64,000 bases of DNA, taken from contig JACKEO010000005.1 of NCBI GenBank assembly GCA_020632955.1, positions 248,001-312,000 of the forward strand. The letters are read 5' to 3'. The position numbers and the translations under genes were made by a program. The notes beneath the pieces are model-generated. The model did no database searches, was not told where the DNA came from, and saw nothing but the letters and a program-made list of their open reading frames with translations. This document shows positions 7,700 to 16,132 of this stretch, piece after piece (within the stretch, counting starts at the first letter, position 1; every line of letters starts with the position of its first letter). The DNA is from Alphaproteobacteria bacterium (GTDB lineage: Bacteria; Myxococcota_A; UBA796; GCA-2862545).

Positions 7700-9500
7700 G
7701 CTCCTGCCGCCGGGCGCGCTGCTGGTGCTGCTGGCCCCGCTGCTGGCGCTCCTGCGGGGGCGCGCGCTGCAGGTCGGGCTCGTGGCCCTGCCGCTCCTGT
7801 CCTTCGCCCACCTGCTCCTCGGCTTCGAGCTGGGCGACGTGGCCACGGTGTCGGTCTACGGCCTCGAGCTCCAGCCGGTGCGCTTCGACCGCCTGAGCCG
7901 GATCTGGGGCATCGTCTTCCACCTGGCCGCGGTGATCACGGCGATCTTCAGCCTCGGCGTGAAGGACCGGGTGCAGCACGTGGCCGCCCTGGCCTACGCG
8001 GGGGCGGCGATCTGCGCGGCCTTCGCGGGCGACCTCGTCACCCTCTTCGTGTGGTGGGAGCTCACGGCCGTCACCAGCGTCTTCCTCGTGTGGGCCTCGG
8101 GCACCGAGGAGGCCTACCGCGCCGGCCTCCGCTACCTGGTGGTGCAGGTGCTCTCGGGCGTGCTGCTGCTGGCGGGCGTGCTCGTGCGGCACCATGCGGG
8201 CCTGGGCCTCGCCTTCGGGCACCTCGGCCTCACGGGCTCGGCCGACACCACGCTCATCCTGCTCGCCTTCGGCATCAAGGCGGGCTTCCCGCTGCTTCAC
8301 CCCTGGCTGCAGGACGCCTACCCGAAGGCCACGGTCACGGGCACGGTGTGGATGTCGAGCTTCACCACGAAGCTGGCGATCTACGCGCTGGCGCGGGGCT
8401 ACGCGGGCACCGAGCTGCTCATCCCGATCGGCGCGGCGATGACGCTCTTCCCGATCTTCTACGCGGTGATCGTCAACGACCTGCGCACCGTGCTCACCTA
8501 CAGCCTGAACAACCAGCTCGGGTACATGGTGGTGGGCGTGGGCCTGGGCACCGAGCTGGCGCTGAACGGCACCGCCGCGCACGCCTTCGCCCACATCCTC
8601 TACAAGTCCCTGCTCTTCATGGGCATGGGGGCGGTGCTGCTGCGCACGGGCACGGCCAAGGGCAGCGAGCTCGGCGGGCTCTACAAGACGATGCCGCGCA
8701 CGGCGGTGCTCACCATGGTGGGGGCCGCGGCCATCAGCGGCTTCCCGCTCACGTCGGGCTTCATCAGCAAGTCGATGATCGTGAGTGCGGCGGGCGAGGA
8801 GGGGTGGCGTCTCACCTACCTGGCGCTGCTCTTCGCGAGCGCGGGCGTCTTCCACCACTCCGGCATCAAGATCCCGTACTTCGCCTTCTTCGCGCACGAC
8901 TCGGGCAAGCGGCCCGCCGAGGCGCCGGTCCACATGCAGGTGGCGATGGCCCTGGGGGCTGCGGCCTGCCTGATCCTCGGCTGCATGCCGTGGCTGCTCT
9001 ACGACCTGCTGCCCTTCCCGTCCTCGTACGTTCCGTACACGATGGACCACGTCGTCACGATGCTCCAGCTGCTGCTGGGCTCGGCGCTGGCCTTCGCGCT
9101 GCTGAACCGCATCGGCGCCTACCCGCCCGAGCTGCGGTCCACGGTGCTCGACGTGGACTGGGTGTGGCGGCGCCTGCTGCCGCGCAGCCTCGCCTTCGTC
9201 GGGCGCACGGTGGGCGTGGTGGGCGCCTTCCTGCGCGGCGCGCTCTTCGGCACCCGCGACCGCGTCGTCGACTGGGTCTTCCAGCGCACGGGGCCCGGCA
9301 GCCGCTGGGCGCGCACCTGGGACACCGGCACCTCCACGCTGTCTGTGGCCCTCCTGCTCACGCTCTACGCGCTGCTCTACTTCCAGCTGGGCGACGCCGA
9401 CCCCCTCGTGGAGCACGGCGGGGGCCACGGCGTCGAGCCCTCCCACGCCGACGACCACGCCCCCCCCGCCGACCCCGGACACGCGCCCTCGGGTCATTGA
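7689..9500 (+). CDS. Third antiporter-like subunit with C-terminal extension (NuoL/M/MrpA-N family)
   Basis: 603 aa, ATG start at 7689 inside the end of the small membrane-protein gene. The core antiporter domain (about 60-430) has Glu124 in FVWWELTAVTSVFLVW, Lys197 in FGIKAGFPLLHPWLQDAYP, and Lys228. After the core, residues about 470-575 contain amphipathic and transmembrane stretches reminiscent of a NuoL-like C-terminal arm. The last 30 residues are a His/Asp/Pro-rich tail (HGGGHGVEPSHADDHAPP) facing one side of the membrane. It is the last gene of the run; the next gene starts 78 bp later. A role as distal proton-pumping module is inferred from the family. Confidence 0.87.
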   Translation: MGLELLPPGALLVLLAPLLALLRGRALQVGLVALPLLSFAHLLLGFELGDVATVSVYGLELQPVRFDRLSRIWGIVFHLAAVITAIFSLGVKDRVQHVAALAYAGAAICAAFAGDLVTLFVWWELTAVTSVFLVWASGTEEAYRAGLRYLVVQVLSGVLLLAGVLVRHHAGLGLAFGHLGLTGSADTTLILLAFGIKAGFPLLHPWLQDAYPKATVTGTVWMSSFTTKLAIYALARGYAGTELLIPIGAAMTLFPIFYAVIVNDLRTVLTYSLNNQLGYMVVGVGLGTELALNGTAAHAFAHILYKSLLFMGMGAVLLRTGTAKGSELGGLYKTMPRTAVLTMVGAAAISGFPLTSGFISKSMIVSAAGEEGWRLTYLALLFASAGVFHHSGIKIPYFAFFAHDSGKRPAEAPVHMQVAMALGAAACLILGCMPWLLYDLLPFPSSYVPYTMDHVVTMLQLLLGSALAFALLNRIGAYPPELRSTVLDVDWVWRRLLPRSLAFVGRTVGVVGAFLRGALFGTRDRVVDWVFQRTGPGSRWARTWDTGTSTLSVALLLTLYALLYFQLGDADPLVEHGGGHGVEPSHADDHAPPADPGHAPSGH

Positions 9501-9578
9501 GCGGAAGTCCGCGCGCCCTGGTCCGATGAGTCCTGCGCACGCCGTGTGACCGTCCGATGGACGGCAGACGGAGGGAGC

Positions 9579-10469
9579 ATGTGGACCCTGCTGCTGTGGA
9601 CGGGGCTCGCCCTGGGGGGCGAGGACGCCGAGCTGGTGTGCCCCAAGGAGCCCCGGGCGCGTCTCGTGGAGGCGGCCGAGGCCGTGGAGGCCGCGTGGCT
9701 GGGCCTCGACCTGTCGGGCTTCGACGTGGCCCGCAACCGCCTCGGGCGCCTCACGCTGTGCGTCGACAGCCCGCTCGAGGTGGGCGACGCTCTCGTGCTG
9801 CACCGGGCGCGCGCACTGGTGGCCCTGGTCGACCGCGATCCGGATGCCGCCCGGCGCTCCTTCGCCGCGGTGCACCTGCTGCAGCCCTCCTGGCAGCCCG
9901 ACGACAGCGTGCCGCGGGAGCACCAGCTCTGGAAGGTCTTCGCCTCGGCGGTGGATGACGACGAGGCGCCCAAGACCGTGGCCTTCCGCACGCTGCCGGA
10001 GGCGGGGTGGTCGGTGGACGGCACGCGCTTCCCGCGCCCGGACGACCCGCGCGACGCCTCGGGTCGCCTGCTGGGCGAGTACGGCCTGCCCGCCGACCGC
10101 GCCTTCGTCCTGCAGGTCTTCGACGCCCGCGAGCGCGTCACCTACACCGGCTACCACTTCTCCACGACCGACCTGCCCATCGAGGACCTGCTCGTCACCC
10201 GCTACGCCGACACGGTGCAGGCGCGGAAGCGCCGACGGGCCGCGCGCATCGCCGGCTCCGTGATCGGCGGGGCCCTGCTGGCCGCCGGTGGCACCACCTT
10301 CGGCCTCGGCTGGCAGCAGCGGGAGCAGTTCACCCAGGACGCGCTGCCCCTCGAGGAGCAGACCGTGCTGGAGGCCCAGGGCCAGGCGAACCTGCTGTCG
10401 GGCACCAGCTACGGCCTCGCGGGCGCCGGCGCGCTCGCGCTCACCCTCGCCTGGGCCGTGCCCTGGTAG
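9579..10469 (+). CDS. Secreted or membrane-anchored protein of unknown function
   Basis: 296 aa. The ATG at 9579 has GAGGGA at 9571 and opens with a short signal-like stretch (MWTLLLWTGLALGG). The middle (about 30-205) is soluble and mixed alpha/beta with no motif I recognise. A basic cluster (RKRRRAAR) near 220 precedes two hydrophobic segments (about 230-247 and 278-296), so the protein is probably anchored at its C-terminus. It stands alone after the antiporter operon and converges with the lipoprotein gene at 10473. Upstream in-frame readings from 9546 lack a ribosome-binding site. No function is proposed. Confidence 0.75.
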   Translation: MWTLLLWTGLALGGEDAELVCPKEPRARLVEAAEAVEAAWLGLDLSGFDVARNRLGRLTLCVDSPLEVGDALVLHRARALVALVDRDPDAARRSFAAVHLLQPSWQPDDSVPREHQLWKVFASAVDDDEAPKTVAFRTLPEAGWSVDGTRFPRPDDPRDASGRLLGEYGLPADRAFVLQVFDARERVTYTGYHFSTTDLPIEDLLVTRYADTVQARKRRRAARIAGSVIGGALLAAGGTTFGLGWQQREQFTQDALPLEEQTVLEAQGQANLLSGTSYGLAGAGALALTLAWAVPW

Positions 10470-10472
10470 CGC

Positions 10473-11216
10473 CTACGGCACCAGGCCCAGGAGGGCCGCC
10501 ACGTCGGCCCAGGCCACGCTGACCTCCGCCGTGTACCAGCCCCGCGCGAGGCCGCCGCCGTCCAGCATGGCGGCGCGGTCCAGGGGCGTGTCGGAGAGCA
10601 CGAAGGCCTCGTCCACGGCGCGGGCCTCCGTGGCGCCAGCGGCGGGCAGGTAGGCCTCGTCGGTCACCGTGCCGCGCAGGCCGGCGCCCGCGTAGTCCAG
10701 CGGATCCAGGCCCCGCGACTGCAGGGCGGTGGCGACCGCGGCGTCGGGCGCGTCGTGCACGCCGAGTCCCCAGGTGGCGCCGGCGAGGGCCGCGAGGACC
10801 GCGTCCGGGTCACGCCCGAGCACGGCGCGTCCGTGGGTGGTGGCCTCTCCCTGGCCCAGGTCCAGCGCGAAGCGCACCTCGCCCTCGGCCCACGCGGCGG
10901 CGGGGGTGGGGCTGGGCAGGGTCCACGCCTGCACGAAGGCGTTCGGGGGCTCCGAGAGGTCGCCCTGCCAGCCGGGCTCGGCCACCACCAGCCACAGGCG
11001 CGGAGGCAGGGTCTCGTCGCCGGCCTGCACGTCGACCGCGGCGTCCTGGTCGGGGTCGTAGCCGAAGCTCGCGACCAGGAGGAGCCGGTCGGGCGTCCAG
11101 GCCGCCCCCTCGTCGCTGTCGGCGGTGTCGGTGTCGGTGTCGTCGGGGCCGCCCGACGGGCTGGTGCAGGCGGCGGCGAGGCAGATCGGGAGCCACGCCA
11201 CCCCACGCGACCTCAC
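10473..11216 (-). CDS. Lipoprotein with acidic Asp/Thr linker, unknown function
   Basis: 247 aa. The GTG at 11216 overlaps the stop of the upstream gene (GTGA) and gives a signal peptide ending in CLAAAC, a lipobox. An Asp/Thr/Ser linker (GGPDDTDTDTADSDEG) follows, then a globular region of about 200 residues rich in Trp, Leu and Ala. The linker style matches the other acidic lipoproteins of this window. No catalytic motif was recognised. The 4-nt overlap means it is co-translated with the tail-anchored TPR-like protein, so the two may act together at the envelope; that is an inference. Confidence 0.75.
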   Translation of the reverse strand: MRSRGVAWLPICLAAACTSPSGGPDDTDTDTADSDEGAAWTPDRLLLVASFGYDPDQDAAVDVQAGDETLPPRLWLVVAEPGWQGDLSEPPNAFVQAWTLPSPTPAAAWAEGEVRFALDLGQGEATTHGRAVLGRDPDAVLAALAGATWGLGVHDAPDAAVATALQSRGLDPLDYAGAGLRGTVTDEAYLPAAGATEARAVDEAFVLSDTPLDRAAMLDGGGLARGWYTAEVSVAWADVAALLGLVP

Positions 11217-12469
11217 AGGGCCCCTCCGGCGACCAGCACCGCGAGCAGCAGGGCGATGCCGGCGCAGCCGAGGACCGCCGCCGAGGCCAGCACCCACACC
11301 CACGGGAAGTCGTCGTCGAGCATCGGCCGAGGACGGGGCGCCTCGGGCGCGCCGACGGGCTCCAGCTCGTCGGGCTCCACCACGGGCGGGGGTCTGGCCT
11401 TGCGACGCGGCTGGGGCGCCGGGGAGGGCAGGGGGCGGCGCAGGCGGGGCGGGGGCGCGGAGGCGCCGCCGTGCACGAGGACCACCACGTCGTCCTCGTC
11501 CTCGAGCTCCGCCTCCTTCCGGCGACGACGGGGCTCGGGGGTGGGCTCGGGCTCGCGGGCCTGCTGCACCACGTGCATCACCTGCGTGTCCTCGCCGCCG
11601 TCGGCGAAGGTGGGGCCGTCGCTGGCGAGCTCGTCGAGACGCATCGCCTGGGTGTTCTCGACCTCGTCCAGGTCGACGTCGTCCTCGGCCTGCGTGCCCT
11701 TGAACAGGCTGGGGAAGGCGTGGCGATCCTGGCGTCCGCCCGTGACCGCGGGCGCGATCTCCACGCCCGCGTCGGTGGGCGCGTCCACGTCGAGGTCGGG
11801 ATCGAGGTGGAGGTCGGGCATGCCCACGCTCCCCACCGTGCGCTCCACCACCTCGGCCAGCGTGCTGCCCACGAGGTCGAAGTCGCCCGCCATCGCCCAG
11901 CGGAGCTCCGCCACGCGCGGGTGCTCGGGCTCCCGTCGGGCCAGGCCCTCCAGCAGACGTCGCGCCGTGAGGCTGGCCCCCTCGCACAGGAAGCGCTCGG
12001 CCGCCGCGAGGAGCTCGTCCGTGGGCGCGCCGCTCTCGGGCACCATCGGCGTGGTGCGCGGCGCCCCTGCGCGCTCCTGGAGCTCGGCCAGGGCGGGGGC
12101 GCGGGGGTCGAGCCGGCGGATCTCGGCGATGGCCTCCTGGGCGCGGTCGCTCCAGCCGCGCAGGAGGAACATCTCGGCCGTCAGCACCCGGGCCCGCAGC
12201 CGCTGCTCGCCCCGCAGGTGGGTGAGGCTGCGCAGCCGGGTCCACGCGCGATCGGTCATGCACAGCTGGAGGAGGGCCTCCACCTGCAGGAGCTTCGCCT
12301 CGTCGGTGGGCTGGCCCACCTGGCTCCAGCGCTCCACCAGGGCGACGAGACCACGCAGATCGCGTCGTCGGCGCAGCTCCAGGGCCGTGGCCTCGAGGAG
12401 CGTCGCCGGGGGAGGACCTGCACGGGCACCGGGCTCGAGGATCACCAGCCTCGCGTCGTGGCGGACCAT
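11213..12469 (-). CDS. TPR-like protein with C-terminal transmembrane anchor
   Basis: 418 aa, ATG at 12469 (an in-frame GTG lies four codons upstream). Residues about 20-200 are alpha-helical with degenerate TPR-like repeats (EALLQLCMTDRAWTRLRSL, AEMFLLRGWSDRAQEAIAEI). Residues about 200-385 are a disordered, acidic and proline/arginine-rich region. One transmembrane helix (VWVLASAAVLGCAGIALLL) lies within the last 30 residues, so the bulk is cytoplasmic with a tail anchor. It resembles envelope-associated scaffold proteins common in this type of genome, but the family is not identified. It overlaps the downstream lipoprotein by 4 nt. Confidence 0.75.
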   Translation of the reverse strand: MVRHDARLVILEPGARAGPPPATLLEATALELRRRRDLRGLVALVERWSQVGQPTDEAKLLQVEALLQLCMTDRAWTRLRSLTHLRGEQRLRARVLTAEMFLLRGWSDRAQEAIAEIRRLDPRAPALAELQERAGAPRTTPMVPESGAPTDELLAAAERFLCEGASLTARRLLEGLARREPEHPRVAELRWAMAGDFDLVGSTLAEVVERTVGSVGMPDLHLDPDLDVDAPTDAGVEIAPAVTGGRQDRHAFPSLFKGTQAEDDVDLDEVENTQAMRLDELASDGPTFADGGEDTQVMHVVQQAREPEPTPEPRRRRKEAELEDEDDVVVLVHGGASAPPPRLRRPLPSPAPQPRRKARPPPVVEPDELEPVGAPEAPRPRPMLDDDFPWVWVLASAAVLGCAGIALLLAVLVAGGAL

Positions 12470-12551
12470 AGCACGCCCCACGAGGCCCCTGCGGGCGCGC
12501 CGCGGCGGGGCACGTGCGGCTGCGGACGCGCCGACCTGGCGCGTGCCGGAG

Positions 12552-12578
12552 GCGTCCCGACGGCGGCCGCCGGGACGC
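12552..12578 (-). terminator. Hairpin downstream of etfA, possible transcription terminator
   Basis: An inverted repeat with 13-nt arms (one mismatch) around a single central base starts 13 nt after the etfA stop: GCGTCCCG at 12552-12559 pairs with CGGGACGC at 12571-12578, and the inner bases also pair. The RNA would form a very stable GC hairpin. No U-tract follows, so it is not a classical intrinsic terminator; it could serve as a terminator or a 3-prime stability element for the etfBA transcript. Confidence 0.4.
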
Positions 12579-12590
12579 GCCGCGACCGGA

Positions 12591-13547
12591 TCAGTCCAGC
12601 GCCTGGATGCGGGCGGTGAGCGCCGGGCAGGTCTCGAAGATGTCGGACACGAGCCCGTAGGTGGCGTGCTCGAAGATGGGGGCGCCCGGGTCGGTGTTGA
12701 TCGCCACGATCACCTTCGAGGTGCGCATGCCGGCGAGGTGCTGGATGGCGCCGGAGATGCCGCAGGCGATGTACAGGCTCGGGTTGACCACCTTGCCGGT
12801 CTGGCCCACCTGGTGGTCGTGGGGCGCGTAGCCGGCGTCGACGCAGGCGCGGCTGGCACCGGGCGTGGCGCCCAGGGCCGCGGCCAGCGGACGGATGAGG
12901 CTGTCGTAGCTCTCCTTGGACTTCACCGAGCGACCGCCCGACACGATGCGATCGGCCTCGGTGAGGTCGACCACGGTGGTCTCGGGGCGCTTGCGCTCCA
13001 CCAGGGTGAGCCGGGGCGTGGGCGCGCTGAAGGGCACGGCCACCACCTCGGCGCTGCCCCCGCCGGCGGCCGGCTGGGCGAAGCTGTTCGCGCGCACCGT
13101 GTACACCGCGGGGGTCTTGCCCACGCGCACGTCGCAGTAGGCCTTGCCCGCGTAGATCGGACGACGGCCGACGATCTGCCCGCCGTCCACGCGCAGGTCG
13201 GTGCACTCGGTGCCCTGGCCGGTGCCCAGCTGGGCCACCACGCGGGGCAGGGCGTCCTTGCCGAGGAAGCTGGCGGGGGCCAGCACCGCGGAGGGCGCGG
13301 CGGCGTCGATGCCGGCGCGCAGCGCGGCCACGGCCACGTCGGTGTCGTAGGACGAGAAGTCGCCGGACACCTGGAAGACCTTGGTGGCGCCGTAGGCGCC
13401 GAGGCTCGCCGCGGGGGCGTCGCCGAGGACGAGGGCCGAGACCGTGGTGCCGAGGGCGCCGGCCAGCCCGGTGGCCTTGCCGAGGAGCTCGGTGGCCGTC
13501 TTCTTGAAGGTGCCGCCGTCGTGCTCGCAGAGGACCAGGATGCTCAT
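12591..13547 (-). CDS. etfA: Electron transfer flavoprotein alpha subunit
   Basis: 318 aa, normal length. The C-terminal FAD-binding domain is clear: [20 protein letters not shown] near 203-222, [19 protein letters not shown] near 248-266, and [19 protein letters not shown]. EtfA pairs with EtfB to pass electrons from acyl-CoA and related dehydrogenases to the quinone pool through EtfQO. No EtfQO or acyl-CoA dehydrogenase lies in this window. It lies 46 nt downstream of etfB on the same strand, with an all-pyrimidine mRNA stretch in the gap. Confidence 0.95.
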   Translation of the reverse strand: MSILVLCEHDGGTFKKTATELLGKATGLAGALGTTVSALVLGDAPAASLGAYGATKVFQVSGDFSSYDTDVAVAALRAGIDAAAPSAVLAPASFLGKDALPRVVAQLGTGQGTECTDLRVDGGQIVGRRPIYAGKAYCDVRVGKTPAVYTVRANSFAQPAAGGGSAEVVAVPFSAPTPRLTLVERKRPETTVVDLTEADRIVSGGRSVKSKESYDSLIRPLAAALGATPGASRACVDAGYAPHDHQVGQTGKVVNPSLYIACGISGAIQHLAGMRTSKVIVAINTDPGAPIFEHATYGLVSDIFETCPALTARIQALD

Positions 13548-13557
13548 GGGGGACTCC

Positions 13558-13590
13558 GGAAGGGAAGGAAGGGGAAGGGAGAAGGGGAGA
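13558..13590. other. 33-base homopurine/homopyrimidine tract between etfB and etfA
   Basis: The plus strand from 13558 to 13590 contains only A and G, so the etfBA mRNA carries a 33-nt C/U run in the intercistronic gap just upstream of the etfA ribosome-binding region. Such tracts can bind ribosomal protein S1 or form triplex DNA; neither is shown here. It is out of character with the mixed GC-rich spacers elsewhere in the window. Confidence 0.8.
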
Positions 13591-13593
13591 CGG

Positions 13594-14382
13594 TCAGAGG
13601 ACCTTGGCCTCGTTGCGGAGCGCGTCGACGAGCTGGTCGACCATGCCCGCCACGTCGCCCTCGAGCATCCGGCCCTTGGGACGGGGCGGGGGCTCGCCGT
13701 AGGCGGTGTAGGTGGCCGCGGGCGCCACGTCGGCCGCCGACAGCCCCAGGTCGCCCAGGGTCTTCTTGTGCACCTTCTTCTGCTTCGCCTTCATGATGTC
13801 GGGGAGCTTCGCGTAGCGCGGCTCCACCAGGCCCTTGTCGCAGGTGACCACGGCCGGGAGCGTGCCCTTGACCACCTCGGCGACGCCGCCGCCCACGTTG
13901 CGCGTGGCGGTGAAGCCGTCGCCGTCGATCACCAGGTCGTCCACCAGGGAGACGTGGGGCCAGCCCAGCAGCTCGGCGAGCATCGCCGGCACCTGGACGT
14001 TGTCGTGGTCGACCGCCTGCTTGCCGCAGAGCACCAGGCCGAACTCGCCTTGGCCGATGGCGGCGGCGAGGGAGCGCGCCACGGCGAGGCTGTCGGCCTC
14101 GGCCAGGGCGGGGTCGTCCACCAGGGTGAGGTCCTCGGCGCCCAGGGCCAGGGCCCCGCCGCGGAGCACGGTGACGTCGCTGTCGCCGCCCACGGTGAAC
14201 AGGTGCACGGCGCTGGCCTTGCCCTGCTCCTTGAGCACGATGCCCTCGGTGACCGCGAAGAGATCGTAGGGGCTCACCACGAACTTGATGCCGGTGGTGT
14301 CGATGCCGGACCCGTCGCCCTTGGCGGTGATGCGGGGGGTGGCGGTGTCGGGCGCCACCTTGGCGCAGACGGCGATCTTCAC
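13594..14382 (-). CDS. etfB: Electron transfer flavoprotein beta subunit
   Basis: 262 aa. GTG start at 14382 with GGAGG five nt upstream. MKIAVCAKVAPDT, then ISPYD-like VVSPYDLFAVTEG, and the AMP-binding region LCGKQAVDHDNVQVPAMLAE are typical EtfB. The C-terminal arm (KAKQKKVHKKTLGDLGL) is the recognition-loop region that contacts partner dehydrogenases. First gene of the etfBA pair, it begins 80 nt after the fsa-like gene ends. Assignment is secure; it belongs to the general catabolic ETF group rather than FixAB, because no fixCX neighbours are present. Confidence 0.95.
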   Translation of the reverse strand: MKIAVCAKVAPDTATPRITAKGDGSGIDTTGIKFVVSPYDLFAVTEGIVLKEQGKASAVHLFTVGGDSDVTVLRGGALALGAEDLTLVDDPALAEADSLAVARSLAAAIGQGEFGLVLCGKQAVDHDNVQVPAMLAELLGWPHVSLVDDLVIDGDGFTATRNVGGGVAEVVKGTLPAVVTCDKGLVEPRYAKLPDIMKAKQKKVHKKTLGDLGLSAADVAPAATYTAYGEPPPRPKGRMLEGDVAGMVDQLVDALRNEAKVL

Positions 14383-14461
14383 GGATCCTCCAGGGGAAGT
14401 CGGGGGGAGGCGTGGGCCTCGTCAGGGGCGTCGGGGACCGGCCCGGGGACCGGCGGGAGAC

Positions 14462-15154
14462 TCAGCGGCCGCGGGCCAGCCAGCGCTCGACCTGGCCGAC
14501 GATGTCGCGGTCGGGGACGGTGGCCCAGTCCTCCAGGAACTTCTCGTTGCCCGACGTGGTGAGCGGGTGGTCGAGGAGCTTGCGGAAGACGCCGTAGGGG
14601 ATGGTGGCCACGTGGGCGCCCGCGCGGGCCGCCTGCACCACGTGCACCGGGTGGCGGATGGAGGCCGCCAGGATCGAGGTCTCGAGGTCGGGGTCGTTCG
14701 CGTAGACCTCGGCGATCTCCTCGATGAGGATCATGCCGTCGGAGCCCACGTCGTCGAGGCGGCCCAGGAAGGGCGAGATGTAGGTGGCGCCCGCGATGGC
14801 GGCGAGCAGCGCCTGGTTGGCCTGGAAGCAGAGGGTGACGTTCACCCGGATGCCCTGGTCGGACAGCGCGCGCGTGGTGGCCAGGCCCGCGGGGCTCATG
14901 GGCACCTTCACCACCACGTGCTCGTGGACCTGGGCGAGCAGCTCGCCCTCGCGGATCATCCCCTCGGCGTCCTGCGCCACGACCTCGGCCGACACCGGGC
15001 CCTGGACGAGCTCGCAGATGTCGTGGACCGTCTGGAGGAAGTCACCCCCCTCCTTCGCGATGAGGGAGGGATTCGTCGTGACCCCGGCCAGCACTCCCCA
15101 GCCGTGGATCTCGCGGATGTGGTCCAGGTTCGCGGAGTCGATGAAGAGCTTCAC
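14462..15154 (-). CDS. fsa: Transaldolase-like / fructose-6-phosphate aldolase family protein
   Basis: 230 aa, GTG start at 15154. MKLFIDSANLDHIREIH and GVTTNPSLIAKEG are the family signature. Lys83 in VVVKVPMS is the predicted Schiff-base lysine, and the ISPFLGRLDD segment completes the barrel. The short TalC/FSA subfamily (about 214-230 aa) includes both transaldolases of the pentose-phosphate pathway and FSA aldolases, and sequence alone does not separate them. The start lies within the 3-prime end of folK (113-nt same-strand overlap if folK runs to its first stop). Cytoplasmic. Confidence 0.88.
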   Translation of the reverse strand: MKLFIDSANLDHIREIHGWGVLAGVTTNPSLIAKEGGDFLQTVHDICELVQGPVSAEVVAQDAEGMIREGELLAQVHEHVVVKVPMSPAGLATTRALSDQGIRVNVTLCFQANQALLAAIAGATYISPFLGRLDDVGSDGMILIEEIAEVYANDPDLETSILAASIRHPVHVVQAARAGAHVATIPYGVFRKLLDHPLTTSGNEKFLEDWATVPDRDIVGQVERWLARGR

Positions 15155-15677
15155 GAGGCTGCTCCGGGCGGTGCGGGACGGCTTGGTACGCCGCGCGTCC
15201 GTCCCGCGCAAACACCCCGCAGAGCACGGCACCGTGGCGTGGCGGAGGGGGGCCGGGGAGCTGCGCCGCGGCCTCCGGCCAGACCTCCCTCAGCGGCCAG
15301 TAGGCGAAGGGCCGGCGGGGGAGTCCCGGGTGGGGGACGGTGAGGCGCGGGTCGGTGCTCGACCAGTCCTCGACGAGCAGGATGTCCACGTCCAGGGGGC
15401 GATCTCCCCAGTACCGCGCGCGGCGGCGTCCCGCGGCCCGCTCGAGCGCGATGCAGTGCTCCAGCAGGTCGAGGGGCTCCAGGTCGGTGCGTACGAGCAC
15501 GACGCCGTTGAGGAACCACCCCTGGGCGGTGCCTCCGCGCATCGGGGGCGAGCGCACCCAGCGGGAGGTGCGGACCACCTCGATCCGCGGCCCGGCAGCA
15601 AGCTGCTGCACCGTGCGCTCGAGGGTCGCGCGGCGATCCCCCAGGCTGGCGCCCAGGCCCAGGGCCACGCGCCGCAT
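15042..15677 (-). CDS. folK: 2-amino-4-hydroxy-6-hydroxymethyldihydropteridine pyrophosphokinase (HPPK)
   Basis: 211 aa to the first in-frame stop. ALGLGASLGDRRATLERTV at the N-terminus, WFLNGVVLVRTDLEPLDLL, and GDRPLDVDIL near 91-100 with the Mg-binding Asp pair (D96, D98) identify HPPK, which pyrophosphorylates the pterin for folate synthesis. HPPK proteins are about 160 aa. The reading frame continues about 45-50 residues past the conserved end and overlaps the fsa gene by 113 nt; either this tail is real or a frameshift or sequencing error has removed the stop. The ATG at 15677 shares a base with the pilin-like gene stop (TGATG). Confidence 0.9.
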   Translation of the reverse strand: MRRVALGLGASLGDRRATLERTVQQLAAGPRIEVVRTSRWVRSPPMRGGTAQGWFLNGVVLVRTDLEPLDLLEHCIALERAAGRRRARYWGDRPLDVDILLVEDWSSTDPRLTVPHPGLPRRPFAYWPLREVWPEAAAQLPGPPPPRHGAVLCGVFARDGRAAYQAVPHRPEQPREALHRLREPGPHPRDPRLGSAGRGHDESLPHREGGG

Positions 15678-16132
15678 CACCACACCCCGTCCGGCGTGAG
15701 CTGCACCACGTCGCCCCCGGGGCCGAGCCGGAAGCGGCTGCGCTCGCCGTCGCCGTCCACGTCGCAGGTGGCCACCAGCAGCAGGCCGTCGTCCTGCGGC
15801 GTGGCGCTGTAGCTGCACCGGGCGCTGGAGGTGGGGGGCTCCCAGCCCGCCGGCAGGGTGGCGGGCCAGGGCGCGGGGTGACGGCCCGTGCGGTCGGCCG
15901 ACCGCGGCAGGCCGGCCACGGCCACGTAGCTGCCGGTGCGCGCGCGCCAGGCCTCCTCCGCCTCCTGGAGCGACGACATCAGCAGGCCGACCTCCGCGCA
16001 GCGGGTACGCCAGGTCGCGCGGGCGACGACCGGGATCGCCCACGACAGCAGCGCGCCGACGAGCAGCACGCCCAGGCCGAGCTCCCACCGCGTCAGGAGG
16101 CCGCGGCGGGCCCGGGCCCGCGCCTGGCTCAC
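15677..16132 (-). CDS. Pilin-like (pseudopilin) protein with degenerate prepilin motif
   Basis: 151 aa. GTG start at 16132 overlapping the upstream stop. A basic leader (about 15 residues) is followed by LLTRWELGLGVLLVGALL and a long hydrophobic helix, then a globular domain with EAEEAWRARTGSYVAV, typical of type II secretion or type IV pilin-like proteins. The prepilin cleavage rule (G before F-T-x-x-E) is not met exactly: the Glu at +5 is present only if cleavage follows a Leu. The C-terminal part contains a GDGERSRF Ca-loop-like stretch. It lies between a lipoprotein and folK. A prepilin peptidase is encoded at 39138-39974. Confidence 0.7.
   Translation of the reverse strand: MSQARARARRGLLTRWELGLGVLLVGALLSWAIPVVARATWRTRCAEVGLLMSSLQEAEEAWRARTGSYVAVAGLPRSADRTGRHPAPWPATLPAGWEPPTSSARCSYSATPQDDGLLLVATCDVDGDGERSRFRLGPGGDVVQLTPDGVW

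Noticed and set aside
1882..9500. Operon considered as complex I or a hydrogenase
   Set aside because: No Fe-S, NADH, quinone or hydrogenase subunits follow; the membrane subunits are Mrp/Mbh-type only.
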